From positions 58,252,109 to 58,316,108 of the forward strand of contig NW_027184085.1 in NCBI RefSeq assembly GCF_041296385.1: a DNA stretch of 64,000 bases, read 5' to 3'. This document shows, in pieces, positions 22,322-35,700 of this stretch (positions are counted from its first letter, which is position 1; each line of letters begins with the position of its first letter). The notes below the pieces were generated by a model, which did not search any database, was not told the origin of the DNA, and worked only from the letters and a program-made list of their open reading frames with translations. A program made the position numbers and the translations under genes. This DNA comes from Aphelocoma coerulescens. Its lineage: Eukaryota; Chordata; Aves; Passeriformes; Corvidae.

Positions 22322-22571
22322 GCTGTGCCTGTGGAAAAGCCTTCTCCAGAGGCCTGTGACAAAGGCAAGAGAGACTTAGAAAAGTCTTTCCTGATCAAGA
22401 AGGCAGAAGACTTCGCTGTAGCTTTGGAGCTACTTCAGACATCAAAAGTCATTTACATGAACTTTAAAGCAAGTAGGCAAAATCTCCAGTCTCCAGGGTT
22501 CCTGCTGGATCAGCAATGCTTGCACACTTCCCCCCCACCCCCACCCACACCCAAGCCTGGAATTCCCAGCT
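22322..22571. other. Intronic sequence before tandem duplication
   Basis: Moderately GC-rich DNA with a C-rich patch (CCCCCCACCCCCACCC near 22531-22546). A plus frame at 22295-22675 (126 residues) crosses into the duplication and has no recognisable product. Confidence 0.5.
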
Positions 22572-22573
22572 CT

Positions 22574-22761
22574 GGACATAATCCTGCATTTTCTGTTAGT
22601 TCTCCTGAGATACCTGTGAGACGAATCTGGCATCCCTTATCAATGGGTACTCTACTGAAATTTCCCTGGACATAATCCTGCATTTTCTGTTAGTTCTCCT
22701 GAGATACCTGTGAGACGAATCTGGCATCCCTTATCAACGGGTACTCTACTGAAATTTCCCT
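22574..22761. repeat. 94-bp tandem duplication
   Basis: Two direct copies of a 94-bp unit, 22574-22667 and 22668-22761, each starting GGACATAATCCTGCATTTTC and ending GAAATTTCCCT. I find a single difference (T at 22644 against C at 22738, a CpG/TpG change). The CT before the first copy matches the CT at its end, so the breakpoint could shift by two bases. The near-identity implies a recent event. Confidence 0.97.
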
Positions 22762-25700
22762 TGTACCACTGGTCTATCAGTTTTGGAGACAGAACAGTCA
22801 ATAAAAAGCTACTTTGTCCCTTACATTGCCATAGATCGTGACCAGGATTGGTTCTGAGAGAGGATTCTGTGAACATGGTTTTTACTAACTTCTAAATCTT
22901 AAACTGTAGAAAAGAATTTGTCTGTACTGAAGGACAGAACTGGCTATTTAAGCACATGAAAAATTCTAAAAATACAGTCAGTGCTGAAAAATAAGTATTC
23001 TCCTAATCTGATTTTTTGAATGCCCTAAAAATGACATTGTATCAAAAGATAGCTGTGTATTTCTCATAAATATAAACAGTTTATTGTGTTTGACAGACAA
23101 AATAACCACTTACTTTTCTGAAGAGTAGAGTACATGTTTTTTCATTATCTGGGCTTATTTGGTTTGAATACAACAAGGTTTCTGATTTGTCTTAGTCTGC
23201 ACTTACACTAAATACTATTTCTGGAAAGATGCTGGTGTTTTTTTACTGACTAAATGAACTTCAGAAACAAATCCTTACCTCCCCAGCCACAAAAATCTCT
23301 TGCTTGCAATTACTTGTAGTTCTTCCTGCTGCTGCGTAACATTGTTTTTTTTTAATTTTATGCCAACTTTAATGAGACAATGAAGTGTTGGGAGTGATAC
23401 TATGTTACAGAAAGCAACCTAGTAAATAAATTTTAGTGAGAATTTCTGTAGATGGAAAAGAGGAGTCTAGAAAGTTGGCTGGGCTATGTAAAAGGTTTTG
23501 TGAAACATATTACTTGGACTATTTTTATTCACCTTCAAGAGATGAGTAACTGCCCAAGCAGAAGCCACAGAATTATGTAAGTTCACACACCAGTGAAAAT
23601 ACTACATTTGTCAAAGTAAGTATTTGACTAGGTGCTTTTCTTAGAGCATGAGAGAAAAATGATCAACACAATTTTGTGCTTCTACTCCTAGAAATGCTGG
23701 CCTAGTACGATATTAGAAAGTATGATCTGGGTTTATTTCCCTGCAACACTTCTTATGTACCAGAAAAGATTTATGTAAAAAGACTAAAGGGTACCCAGAA
23801 CAGTCATTACTATTTCCTTTGAGAAGATACAGCTAAACACAAGTTAACTTTTTAATATATTTCATTGGTCAAATGGCATTTGTGAGGTGACTGAAAATTA
23901 AAATAATTATCCAGCAACATTCACAGGACAATTAGGGTGCTGACACAAAGCTCAAAGCCCATTTCATAATAAAGACGCCATGTTTCAGGAAGTGATGCCT
24001 GGCTGTGGCCAGGGATATTGCAGAAAGCCGGGAATTTTAACTGCTTTTAAGTTCAACAGAAGTAGGAATAAGCCATTTAGAGTATTTCATCCCACTGAAT
24101 ATACCGCTTCATCTCAAAAACATTAATCTGTACAATATTTGTCCTGGGCATGACAAATGCACTTTGTCATAGAACAGGACTATTTTTCAATTTATACACA
24201 TATTATATCCAGTATATTATGAACACTGACACAAACAGACTCATATATAAACACAAGTATTCAGCTGATTTCATGCAATTACATGCAAAATAATAGTCTA
24301 TAGAACCACAAAATGCTTAACTATGACAATCAACAAAGAATGAGCCATAAGGAAAAATTTAGCTGGTGCTAGTGGGTGGGGAACACATGGTCTCCCAGAA
24401 ATTAGTTTGTCACTAATGAAAAATAAAATAAACACTCTTTTTTAAAGATGCACACTCTTCTCACGGTATGGTATATATATACATAATGTTCTCAATGGGG
24501 CAGCATATTGGATCATTTGAGATCACCTAACTGTTTTCAGAAATTACAAGCTTCTGAGAAGTTTTTAAATTATTAACGCACCAAATAGATCTAAGAAACT
24601 GCATAAATAAGGCACTCAAGGTCTGATTCCCAGATCTCATCTGTAAGGACCCGGGCAGCTAATAAGCCAGTACCATTAGGCCAAGGAAAGAGCCTGCAGG
24701 TATGGTGAGAACAAGGCAGTGAGGAGAACAATGTAGTGGTTGAAGCAGCAGCTGCTCCAGGGAGAACTTCTAGGCCTTCTACCTGTATCACCTGCAAAGG
24801 TTCCCCATGCATACACTGAGGCAGACACCGTCATAAACTTAATTAGACAACAGAAAATAATTTTTAAAAAAAAAATCCCATTGTGCCTTTCAATTTTTAA
24901 CAGCAAGGGAGCAAGCAAGGTGGAAGGAATCAGGTACTGGGGATCGATGAGAGTAATGTGGAAAGTCCCAGCCCAGGAAACAGGAAAATTGGAATGGCAG
25001 TCTCCTGCTCTGGAGAAGAACTAAAAAAATTAAAAAGCTTTTTTTTCCTTTCCCTCTGTGCATCTTATCCCACAGAAAATAATAAAAGTGTATGCAGTGA
25101 TCTCAGTCATGGGAAAAGCTTGTAAAAGCACAGCAGTTTGGGACATTTGAAAAATACGCTTGACAAAGCATTGCCAAGATCTTATGCAGTAAAATTTTAT
25201 GCAGGCTCATCACAAACTACTTAATAAGCCTGATTTCCATAGTTGGGGCCAGAGCTCTGTGTTGACTACTATATGACTACTTTTATAGTAACAGCATAAA
25301 TTACTGCAATTCTGTGCTTAGATCTGTATGCTGAATTCACAAAGAGGCATTTATTAATTCATTAATACTTGTGATTATAAATGACCTATTTACTCATAAA
25401 AGTTTATGAAAAGAAAAATCCAATGAGCTCACCACTAGAAATAATAAGAATATCAGTACATAAATTTTCCTTTAAACATCCAACCTACAAACCCAGAAGA
25501 AAATTCCTTTGCTGCTCAAATCAATGGTAGAGAAAGACAATCATACTAATCTTTTACTTACTCTCGGTGTTCTTTATTGCCACTTTCCAGCTAAAATGAC
25601 AGCCTGCAACACCAATTTCTTAGAAAATAGCTAAGGTTTACACTTAGACAGACCTCCACACAAAAGTGCTTAGTGTATTGTGGCAGGTTTTCCTGGCAGA

Positions 25701-26239
25701 AACTTGCTGAGCAGGGCATCATTCCTCATGTCTCCTCTTCTTTTACATGTTACCCCCTGTAAATATTCAACAATGCCCGGAATCTTTGTGGAACAGATAT
25801 AGAAAAAGATAATTAAAACTTCAACAATTGTTATGTGATACAAAGCACCACACTGCTTCTATTTTCAGTAAGATATAAAAATCAGAATCAGAGGAACACC
25901 CCCAACCCCTTTTTGTTTTGAGATGAATAGGCTCACACTCACAATTGCTATATTCCAAATAAATGCTAACCTTACATGTTACAAAGAGTATGAAACTCCC
26001 TGAGTACTTCAGTACAACTGCACCAAGCTGAAATGCATGTTTACCCTTTTTCTCCTTTCCCTTCTTGTCCCTCGTCTGTCACTGAAGAGAAGATGTTAGA
26101 AATTCAGTTAGGAAGGGTCCCAGCACAGGGTAATCAAATCTACAAACCAAGTGAGCTAACAAGATACACAGTTTAGCTCCAACAAGAGTTTAGCTACTGA
26201 CAGCAGGAGGCCAGTGAATGTAGCCAAAATATGCTGTAT
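22762..26239. other. Intronic sequence, no gene seen
   Basis: About 3.5 kb of unique-looking AT-rich DNA. A slightly GC-richer patch at 24640-25020 gives 73-94 residue frames on both strands, without similarity that I recognise. Confidence 0.6.
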
Positions 26240-26430
26240 TTGGACCAGTGTCCTCAATTCTGGTCTCTCATCCCAAAGATGACACAGTGAAACTAGAAAA
26301 GGTAGCTAGAAGGGTAACTGAAATGGCTTTTGTACCGGAAAGAAAAATAAAATACCCGAGATAGACGAAATTTCTTCAGCTTGCAAAAGCGACAGCAGAA
26401 GGAAGATTTAATCAAATCACAAACTGCTAT
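26240..26430 (+). mobile_element. Ancient CR1-like LINE fragment
   Basis: A degraded stretch that aligns by eye with the C-terminal RT region of old amniote CR1/L3-type elements. The order is TTCTGGTCTCTCATCCCAAA, then GAAACTAGAAAAGGTAGCTA, AGAAGGGTAACTGAAATGGC and, further on, TTTCTTCAGCTTGCAAAAGC. No open frame remains. It is more diverged than the other copies here, so it probably predates the passerine radiation. Confidence 0.65.
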
Positions 26431-29400
26431 TCACCAACACCTTAGCATGAGCAACTAATCTTTTTCTTATTCACCACTACCAAGGAAAAGATTAGTCACT
26501 TGCTCTTATAATGCAAAATGTAAGAATTAAATGAAACTATTAAGATGTAATAGGATTACTATACAATAACAGCATCACTAAAATTCTTGTCTTAGCTAAA
26601 ATCAGCCATTCTTTTATATTTCCTACACTCCTTCATTTCAGAAAATCCTTTAAGAAAGTTGAACTATAACTTGAATGCTTCCAATGGATTATATGTTCTC
26701 CTCCCAGTTAAGTTTTTCTTGGAGGGAGGAGGGGTTGGAGAAATACACAAAGTCCTAGGATTTAACGTAAATGTTAGCTGTCCAGCCATGCACCATCCGC
26801 TGACTCCTTCACCCAAAAAGGCAAAACCATGACTTACTGAAAAAAAGCTGTGTGAATAAATGTTAAAAACATGAAACAGGAAAGACTAATGAAAAGAGAA
26901 GAGTGAACATGGCTTCAGATAATTGCACTGTCAAGCAGTGAGACAATGTTTGGACACTTACTGATTTTACTGATGTGTCCAGCAACCTCTGTCAACCACT
27001 CCCCTTGAGTACATGCAGCCTAGAACTAATGTCCATCAGGAAAAATGAAGAACATTTTTAACTATATATTTCAGATGTAAAAATTGCTACAATCAGCCCA
27101 TTGTGATAAAGCTATGCACCAGTTCATCATCAGTTCATCTGCAATACCAGCACATTCAGGAAAACATGTTATTTTTTAAAAAAAAAGGCATTCACATCTA
27201 AGAAGAGCACTACTTAAAGTAGATTTGCTTTATTTATTGTAACATTCACTCATGTAAATTCAGTCCCATCTTAAGGGAATACAATTATTCCAGGCTAACA
27301 CACAGAAATTAACATATGCTTTTATTTTTCACACATTTTCAATTGGCTACCTTCAGAATAAGTGAATTCCTAGCACAAAACATACTAATTTTCTTGCTTT
27401 TTTTTTATTTAATAGAAAGGAGGAAATGGAAATAATAAAACAATAATAAAATACTCAATAAACATAAACTTGATGAGTCGTAAGTTCATGCCATTAAGAT
27501 ATAAAGTCACTGTAAGCATCAAGTACATTTAATTTTCTGTCTCACGTCTCTTCTACATGTTTGCTGAGCAGGCAATAATTTCCTAGACTCCATCTTACAG
27601 CTGGTGAGCTTCAAGCTACCCTTTCCACAGAACAAGTCATATAAACAAAATTTCTGTACTTCTTCCACTTCCACTTTATGCAGCAAAGGGGAAGAATTGT
27701 GTTACTCCCTCGACTTTATTTATGTACCTTTGGTGAGCAATCTTCATTGCCATTTCCTTTTACCCTGAATTCTCATCTGCTAAGTCTAAAGATTCTTTTT
27801 CCAATTATGGACTATGGCTTTCCTTGCCTAACTTGCTCTGAATTCTTAAATGCTTTGAACACCAGATTTTAAGAAAAAAATTATTCATCTCTATTTTAAA
27901 TGTCATAATTGAGTAACACTATCTCCTGGGAAACGTCTCCATTAAAGGAAGACAAGGGTGCCTTGGTCCTAAGGTACAGGAACTATCCCTACAGATGATT
28001 CAAATTGAAGGCATTCATATAAAAACAGTTCAGATTTTAACTATGAAGTCCCTCTGACTCTCATTTTGGGGAAACTTTAAAATATTGCATTTTGGTGCTT
28101 TTTGAACATGTACTTTCCTTCACATTTGGAAAATATATAAAGAGTGTTACTGATACCCTAACAGTACCTGAAAGCAAATACCACAATAGCTTGGAATAGA
28201 TGGAAATAGATGGAAAGAAAAACAGCAGTGAATACACTTGGAGGCTGATATGTTGGCCATTGGGGTCTGCTGTTGGAAAAACATGACATTTTCAATAATA
28301 TGAATACCACTAAAGTATTCAAACAAATGGAACAGATAACTTCAAACAGTACAAGCTTTGCTTAGATGGACTGACTAAATTAATAAGCATCTGACTTCTA
28401 TTCACATCATGTTGATTGTAAGATAACAAATGTGATGTCTGCACGACTCAAACCTCCCAAGAAAGAGCTGGTCTTTTCCTATTGTCCTACTTTGCCTGAA
28501 GCACTGCTTTCCTTATGTTGTTGTATAAGGCAAAATTTCTTAACTTTTTTGTTCAATATTTTTAAAGGAATGTATTTGGGCTCAGGTTTCCAAAACAATA
28601 CTGACTGGAAAATAGGCTAAAGAGTCTCTCAGGAGTGCAGAATCTTCTCAGAAGCAGGCTGTGCATTCAGAAATGTGGATATCCACATATAGGATAATTA
28701 GCATTAACAGTCGTGCAAAAATGGGTAGTTGGAATTTTGGTTATATTAACCACTACAGCTGAGCTACAAAAGCCAAGACTTCTTAGCTTACATTGGAATC
28801 AACAATCTTTATATGCCATTGTAAAATTACCCAATTAATTTCTCATGAATGGAAAAAAATGCCCCATGAATCTCTTTACTGGAAAGGCATTCCTAATTTA
28901 AAAATTTCTAATGATGTTAGTGAGCACGTATTCTTATAAATGGGAGCTGATAGCAATTATCATCCTTGATATGATTTATTATTTGGCATTATGTATTTGT
29001 TGACCTCCTCAGAGAGGTCAGTTATTCCAGTTTCTGAAATTAAAGGCATCAATTTCTCATCAAATAACATTAAAGAACTTTAATTTTTCCTCATAGCTGC
29101 AGGCTACCCTACCAAATGGATTTAGAGAGAGTAGAACCTAATTTCAGTCAGATGCCACAGGAGAAGAGGCTTTAATATATATTCAGTTTATTTACTATTT
29201 GCTGATGTTTAATTCTACGTGAATGGGAAAGCTTATTTTCAAGCCATAGTAGATCTCCCCTCAGCTCATAGCCACAGCACTTCTGTACCATGGTGGAATA
29301 AGCAACATTTGCTCTTTGTTACCCACCTGAGAAAGGAGTCTAAATTCAGAAACCTTCTTGGACTGTACAGTAGCCAACATTGTGACTAAACAGTGTTTCT

Positions 29401-29904
29401 AGTTGCACAGAAGAAGAGTAAAATCTAGGAGGTGACATCTGTGAAATTTCAGTTCAAGTCAGAAAACCGAGAATCACCGCATCTAAAAAATTCCACATAC
29501 TGACAAATTGAGAAAGTTTTGAAATCAAACAAGTTGACAAATTTTACAAAGATGCATTCACAATTATTGTTTATGAAAAAAACAAAAAGTTAAACAGGTA
29601 GTCAAAGAACAAGTGGATGTGAGAACACTTGAAATTTCCTGTACAGGGTCCTGAACATATCCTTAACATTTCTTCAAATTCATGTGAAATACCAGCATCA
29701 GTATCAGCCTCCAAGGAGGCAAGGACAGCAGGGAAGTTGCAGCATGTCTGTGCTGGTGAACCACTCATGCCACAGAGGAGCTCAGCAATCTGGAAAATAT
29801 CAGAGCAGAGAAGAAAGAGGCTGTGTCTCCTCCAAGCCCTCGTGGCTTCACGGGCCTCAGCCTCTGGAGGTACCAAAGGAAGAGGAGGCAAAGTCCAACA
29901 TTAT
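26431..29904. other. Intronic sequence, no gene seen
   Basis: AT-rich unique-looking DNA. Frames of 62-106 residues toward 29571-29946 overlap on both strands and have no recognisable family. The end of this region borders a CR1 fragment. Confidence 0.6.
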
Positions 29905-30157
29905 CTAAGTGGGAGTCCCATGTGGAAAGGGGCTGGAAGCACATGACTTTTGGTGGCTAAATGACTGGAAAGGAGCTTTGTAGAGAAGGACTTGTTGCGA
30001 GTTTTGTTGGACACCACACTGACTATGACCAAGCAGTGTGCCCTTACAGCAAAGACAGTCAGGAGCCTCCTGGGAGCTGATCATTCCCCTCCACTCAGCA
30101 CTGAGGAGCCACAGCTAGAGCCCAAGGCACAGTGCTGGGCTCCCAGTATGAGACAGT
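29905..30157 (+). mobile_element. Diverged CR1 LINE fragment
   Basis: This reads as the CR1 segment just after the RT catalytic region: a frame at 29992-30189 gives RVLLDTTLTMTKQCALTAKT, the equivalent of the CR1 block containing QCAL. It is followed by a degraded stretch ending GTGCTGGGCTCCCAGTATGA, the usual boundary before the C-terminal block. Both ends are truncated. It lies antisense to PRR16. Confidence 0.75.
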
Positions 30158-32429
30158 CTTGCTGTGAGTTTTTGGTTTTTTTTGCTTAACTGTAAATGAT
30201 TTCTAAAGAATTCACACCAATATGGCAGGAGATGGTACCTTGTTTAATAGTAACTTGGCAAATGTTGAGATTCTAAGTGTTTCAGCTGTAAGAAGAGATT
30301 GTTAAAAATAATTCTGTTAAATGTTTTGTTGTTTTAAATCAAATTCTAATATTATGATTAACAATAACTGTTTGAGAAGCAAGGCTGGTAGGATTTGGGC
30401 CTCCCATGTAAGTTTTGATTTGAGGTACTGTGCTGTAATTCTGCTAGAAGCAAGATGTCCCATGGCATTACATGCACATGCTTCCTACACAGACATTGCA
30501 GAAGGGTTGAAGTGACCTAGATCCAGTGCCACTGCACACATGATCCTAACCAGCTCTGATACTCACAAGAGGAGAGGTCAGTCAAGCTGGCAGGGGACAA
30601 GCCTGGGTTTCATTTATATGATTGTGAGAAGAGACAGAGTGACCAGCAGAGAGGCTGGAGAGGCTATGGCATGGATGACTGAGTCCTGGCTGCAGAAGCA
30701 AATCAGACAATTACGGTATTATGGGAGTAGCTTACTCTCGGAATAACTGAGAGGAAAACAGTGACAACATTTTATACAAATAGACAATATCTGAAGGATT
30801 TTTAATTTCATAACAAAAATGGATGACTCTCACCTAACTGCATGCAAATGTCACATTTCTAGACATTCACTCTCAGCTGCTGTTGGGACAAAGCCTTAAC
30901 TAGCACAGCAGTTACATATCAATGTAGAAAGCATCAAATTTGGATAAAATTTGGGTGGGTTACTAAATTGGATGATGATGCCCTCATTGACAGATCACCA
31001 TAACAAGAGCCCTACTCTTTTCTCTACTTATCACACCCTCAAGATTCAAAAGGTGTTTGAAGTTAAACTGAAAGGCATCTTTGAAATGTTGAAGAACTCA
31101 GCATCCAAAGGCAGTCAAAAATCTAGTCATTCTTCAACCAACCAGAAGTGAGGACTTATTCTGATAGACTGGAAGGAGCTTTTTTGTTTTTGCGGGCTTA
31201 CATTGCCTAGGAAGTTTTTGATCTTGAACTATACATTTCCTGGACCTAAACCTAATTCTAAAACCTAGTTCCAGTTAAGACCACCGTGCAGAACCCAAAA
31301 GACAATCAAGACCAGTGGGGTTCAGAAATATGAGAAGGGATCTATATTGTGTCATGGACACAAATCTGACTCTGACATTTTTTCCACCTCATGAATGAAG
31401 TGAAAAAAACCAACAACCATTTCTGACATTAGTGCTGTTTCATTTAGCTGAATGACAAGACACTGTACACATCCACTGGAGATGAGACTTGATGTCTCTT
31501 TTTTTAATTTTACTTATTTGCCTTCTGTGGTGTGGCATAGATGTGTAATGGAATCTCTAAGTATAATGAAGCATTAATATGAAGGCCATAAATTATCTTT
31601 TTTTCCTGTAGACTGAAAGACCATGTATGTGTTAAGAATTAAAAAGGAAAAAAAATACAAGTGTAGGCTCACATTTCAAGATGATTAAAACATTTCCTTC
31701 AACTGTGCTCTTGTACTGCTATTCTTCAATACAAACACATTAATTCAATATTGAAGTTTAAGTCCTTACCACTACTTTTCCTCATGCATGGGAACTCCTG
31801 CACGTCTGGAATATATCCACAAATTTTTAACACATGACCCATATCCTCATTAGTAGATAACATAAAAATATTTTCAGACATACTCTCTTGCTTTGAGTAT
31901 GATTTAATTTTTTCCTTGAAAGTATTCAACTGGATTCCCATGGTACCTTTTTTTTTTTTAAAGAGTATCTTAATAACCCTAACTGAAAATAAGTAGCTAT
32001 AGAAAAAAATCCCTTTCAGAGCTACTGGGCCATTTTAATAAAAAAAATCTTACTAACTTTTTTTCTTAAAACAAAAGGAGAGGAAAATGGATTCTACAGT
32101 GTAATTAAAAAGCCTTTCTATGGCTACTTGTTCAAGGAAAAAAAATTAAAAGGCTCTATGAATCACAGAACTAATAACCACTTTTAGTCACTAAATATAG
32201 AATAGGTACTGCAATTAGAAGTTGTCCACATACCTTTGTTAAAGATCCTCACAGATCAATTAAACTTATCAGTTAAAATAAATTATAAAGAAACTAAATT
32301 CTAATGTAAAATTACTACTTGAGGTTGATTACAACAATCCCTAGATTTTTTTTTACTCGAATGAGTGCATTTTTAAAAACCTGTAAGTATGCCCTGCTTT
32401 CTAGGCCCCCAGAAAGCTGTCTCATCATC
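30158..32429. other. Intronic sequence, no gene seen
   Basis: Unique-looking DNA with a T-rich/A-rich patch around 31950-32160. Frames of 64-71 residues show nothing recognisable. Confidence 0.6.
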
Positions 32430-32780
32430 TTTGCTGTGAAATTTCTTACACTTCATTGGGATTGTTCTCCTTGCAATTTGCCTGTTGTTCCTGATCTTTT
32501 TGTTATGCGTGTCTGGGAGGAGTCCAATTCCACTTTCTTCACAATCTCCCATTAGGTAGCAGAAAATGCTCACTAGGCATCCTGTGACCTCCTTAAGCAT
32601 CCTCTGCGGAATGAAGGAGCACAGTTCTCCCTGTCCCCTCCTCACACTCCAGGCAATCACCTGGAAAGCTGTCTGGGCTCTGTCCAGTTTGTCAATGTCT
32701 TTCTTATATTGGGGCACCAAAATCAGACACAGGCAGACCAGCTGTGCTCCAACACACACACTCTGCAGCGCTACTAACCA
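32430..32780 (-). mobile_element. Diverged CR1 LINE fragment
   Basis: On the minus strand a frame contains LVPQYKKDIDKLDRAQTAFQ and, further on, the region reading GQGELCSFIPQRMLKEVTGC. These correspond to the CR1 C-terminal RT region in older subfamilies, where the motif after the cleavage-linked block reads roughly PQYKKDID. It continues to a degraded stretch resembling the post-RT CR1 region, ending near 32430. The 237-residue open frame at 33086-32373 extends beyond the homology by chance. Confidence 0.75.
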
Positions 32781-35700
32781 CTCTAGTTTGAACACCTTTT
32801 GAAAAATCAGTTTCCTTTCAGATAGCTGGTTATGATTGGAACACAGCACTAACCCTAAAAAATTGTTAAAACTGATGTATATTACCATGAGTAATTTTAT
32901 AGAGTTAGAGAGGAGACTGGGAATGATGCCAGAACTTGATTTCGAGAAAAATAAATCATGTATATAAAGGAGTGATAAATACAAAGCCTCTTCCTCAAGC
33001 AAGCCTGACAAACTGAATTTATCAAAGTAGCATTTGTCAAGGAAAAAAAGAAGAACAAGAGCAAACACCAAGTGCAGGAGAACCAATGTGATTTACAGAG
33101 GCAGTCAGCTTTAGCCTCCCTCAGGTACAAGAGCCGTGATTGCAAGAGAAGAATTCCCTTGGCTTCAAATTGCTTTCGGAAGCAGAGACCTCAGAAACTG
33201 CTGCTGACTGAACAGAAGACCTTTAGGCATATTATGAAGCCAAAAAGCATTTCAGATGCTCAGCAGCTTTCATGGGTTTACTAGATATTGTTTGTAACAT
33301 GTCTGGCCAGAATTTGAGATACAATTCGAATGCTGCACAACTAAACAACTCCATAGCTTTGAGCACAATACCACGATACAGGTGCAGATTACGTGACACT
33401 GTCAGAAATACTGCAGATTGGAAAGACACAAAGTTCACCCACACAACAAATAATCTCAAGAGCAAAGTATTAATTTTCTCTGCACAGATAAAACAACCCA
33501 AAGCAGTAACCTAACAGCATCAGAGTCACAGAAGGATTTCACAAAGAGAAATTCCTGGATAGTAATCATCAGCACACTGATCACAATTTTTAATAATCTT
33601 ATTTGATTATGTTTCATTTTTCTAAAGTGTTTCTTGGGTTCTGCTTGTTTGTTTTTTCATTTATCTTTTTACATTAGTTTCTGGGTTCAGTACATTCTTG
33701 AGATTTTCAAAAACTAAACTATTAATGATTCATATCAATAATGTATTGAGTACCTTTAAAAAACCTTGCTGATACACTGGTTCATGTTCTATAACTTATA
33801 GTAAAACTTCTTTGCCTGAGAAGTTGATACTTATTACTGGAATTTCAAAGAATAGTTTTATACTGTCATAGAGAAAGCCTTTCTAACTGAATGGCAATAT
33901 CCATCTGTTCTTTTTGCACTTAAGAAAACTATTTGAGGATAGAAATAAATCTCTTATTTCAAGAAATCTAGATTTGTTAGGTTCAGAAAGAGTTGGAAAT
34001 TTTTACTTGCTTACTGTTTATCATTTATAATTTTAAACAATCTACATTGTTGACATTAAAAAACAGTGTCAGTGGAAAAGTCTTTTCCTTACACTTTAAA
34101 TACGAATGCATGCAAGCTACTGACAGGTCCTCCATGTGTGAATTCTGTGATTTTTCAAAAAAAATAAAAGCCGTCTTTCTCCTTCCCATTTTTATGCCTG
34201 CATCTTTCCTTTTCATACATTTAATATTTACATATTAAGAAAAACCCAAACCCTATTACTGTTCATGGTGCAAATAATACATAGTTTTGAATAAACACAC
34301 TTCAGAATGCCACCGAGATTTAGTCAGAACTTATTTTTTCCTGATTGTCAGACACATTTTATAAGATCTCTAGGCACTTATATTCCCAGGAAAAAAAAGG
34401 CAGTTTGAAACACAGCATATGGTTCTCAGACAGATTCTATTAATACAGCTTCACAGGATGTTGGTGCGTACACACAATTGGGTAATCTCAATATGAAAAA
34501 GAATGCAGCAGGTCAGCAACAAAAATTTCTGTGTTCAAAATAAGAATTTTTGCATATGCAACTCAAGTAAATACCACAGTATAAAGTAACTGCCAGTGGG
34601 GTAGAATACACAATTCTGAAATTTCAACTAAGATCTACTTCTTCCCTTACTGTTTTCAACAGAAATATTCTCTATCCCTTCTTTTGTCAGTCTCTCATAA
34701 AAGGTCAGGTTTTCCCATGCAAACGTGCTTCTCTGTTTCAGTGTCTGCCATCCTGAAAAGCACAATCTCCATTTTCAGCCAAAATGTGAAATGCAGAATT
34801 TTCAAGGTTATTAGCCTTCCAAAACTCTTTGGCTTTTAATAGCAACTAAAATACTATCCCATTTTAGCCTTTGATAGCTTCCCTTGGTAGATGCAGATTT
34901 TCAGACAGGTAGTTTATGACTGCCTTGGCAACTTCGGGATTTGTCATTTCTGATTTATCATTTTCTGCCATTCCCAACTTATTAATAGTGAGATACTCAA
35001 GAAAAAAAGACTTGTGTCATAAACATTTAAAACCTATAAGGGAGACTTGAAATTTATTTCAGTAATATTGAGGGATCTGATATTTCCACTGAATTCTCTT
35101 AAACTTCAATCCAGCAATCCCTGGTTTGGAGAACTCTCACAGTTAAGCCTACCACTCAGAACAGTCAGTACACAATGGTACTTGAGTTTTAATTATGTTT
35201 AAAGATCTTTGGGGAAATTGCTGCACATATTCCCAGATCTCACAGCATTTAAATAGGCATTTTTATGTAATATCTGGTGTCCAAAGATTTAAAACCAAGT
35301 TCTGTCACCCTTTTCTTAAACTTTGTAAAATTAAGGACAGAAAATGTTAAGAGAATACAGGAGTTCCTGAGGAAGGCTAATAGCTATCAGTCTTTAACTT
35401 CAGAAGCAGGATTTGGTCTTAGAGCAAAATGTTTCTTTATCACCTGAACTAGAAAAGGAACCATTAAATGCTATTACTGTCTGCTTTCTGTGAAATAAAT
35501 TGCATATTTATAGCCAGCATCTCAGAAACCTAATTTATCTAATCACATACAAAATGTTAGCTTCAGTATTGTTCTGCCTTTTTTGAAAACATTCCCCAGT
35601 ATTGTTCCCATATTAATATTTTAAATGTTTATAAATAACGTAAACCCTTCTAAAATAAATAGGCTGCATTCTGTTTCCTGTTTTTTACTGAAGAAAACCA

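Noticed and set aside
22574..22761. CRISPR-like direct repeat
   Set aside because: Only two adjacent 94-bp copies without spacers, in a vertebrate genome; it is a simple tandem duplication.
32373..33086. 237-residue minus-strand frame as a gene
   Set aside because: Only its middle part has similarity, and that is to CR1; the flanks are chance open sequence without homology.
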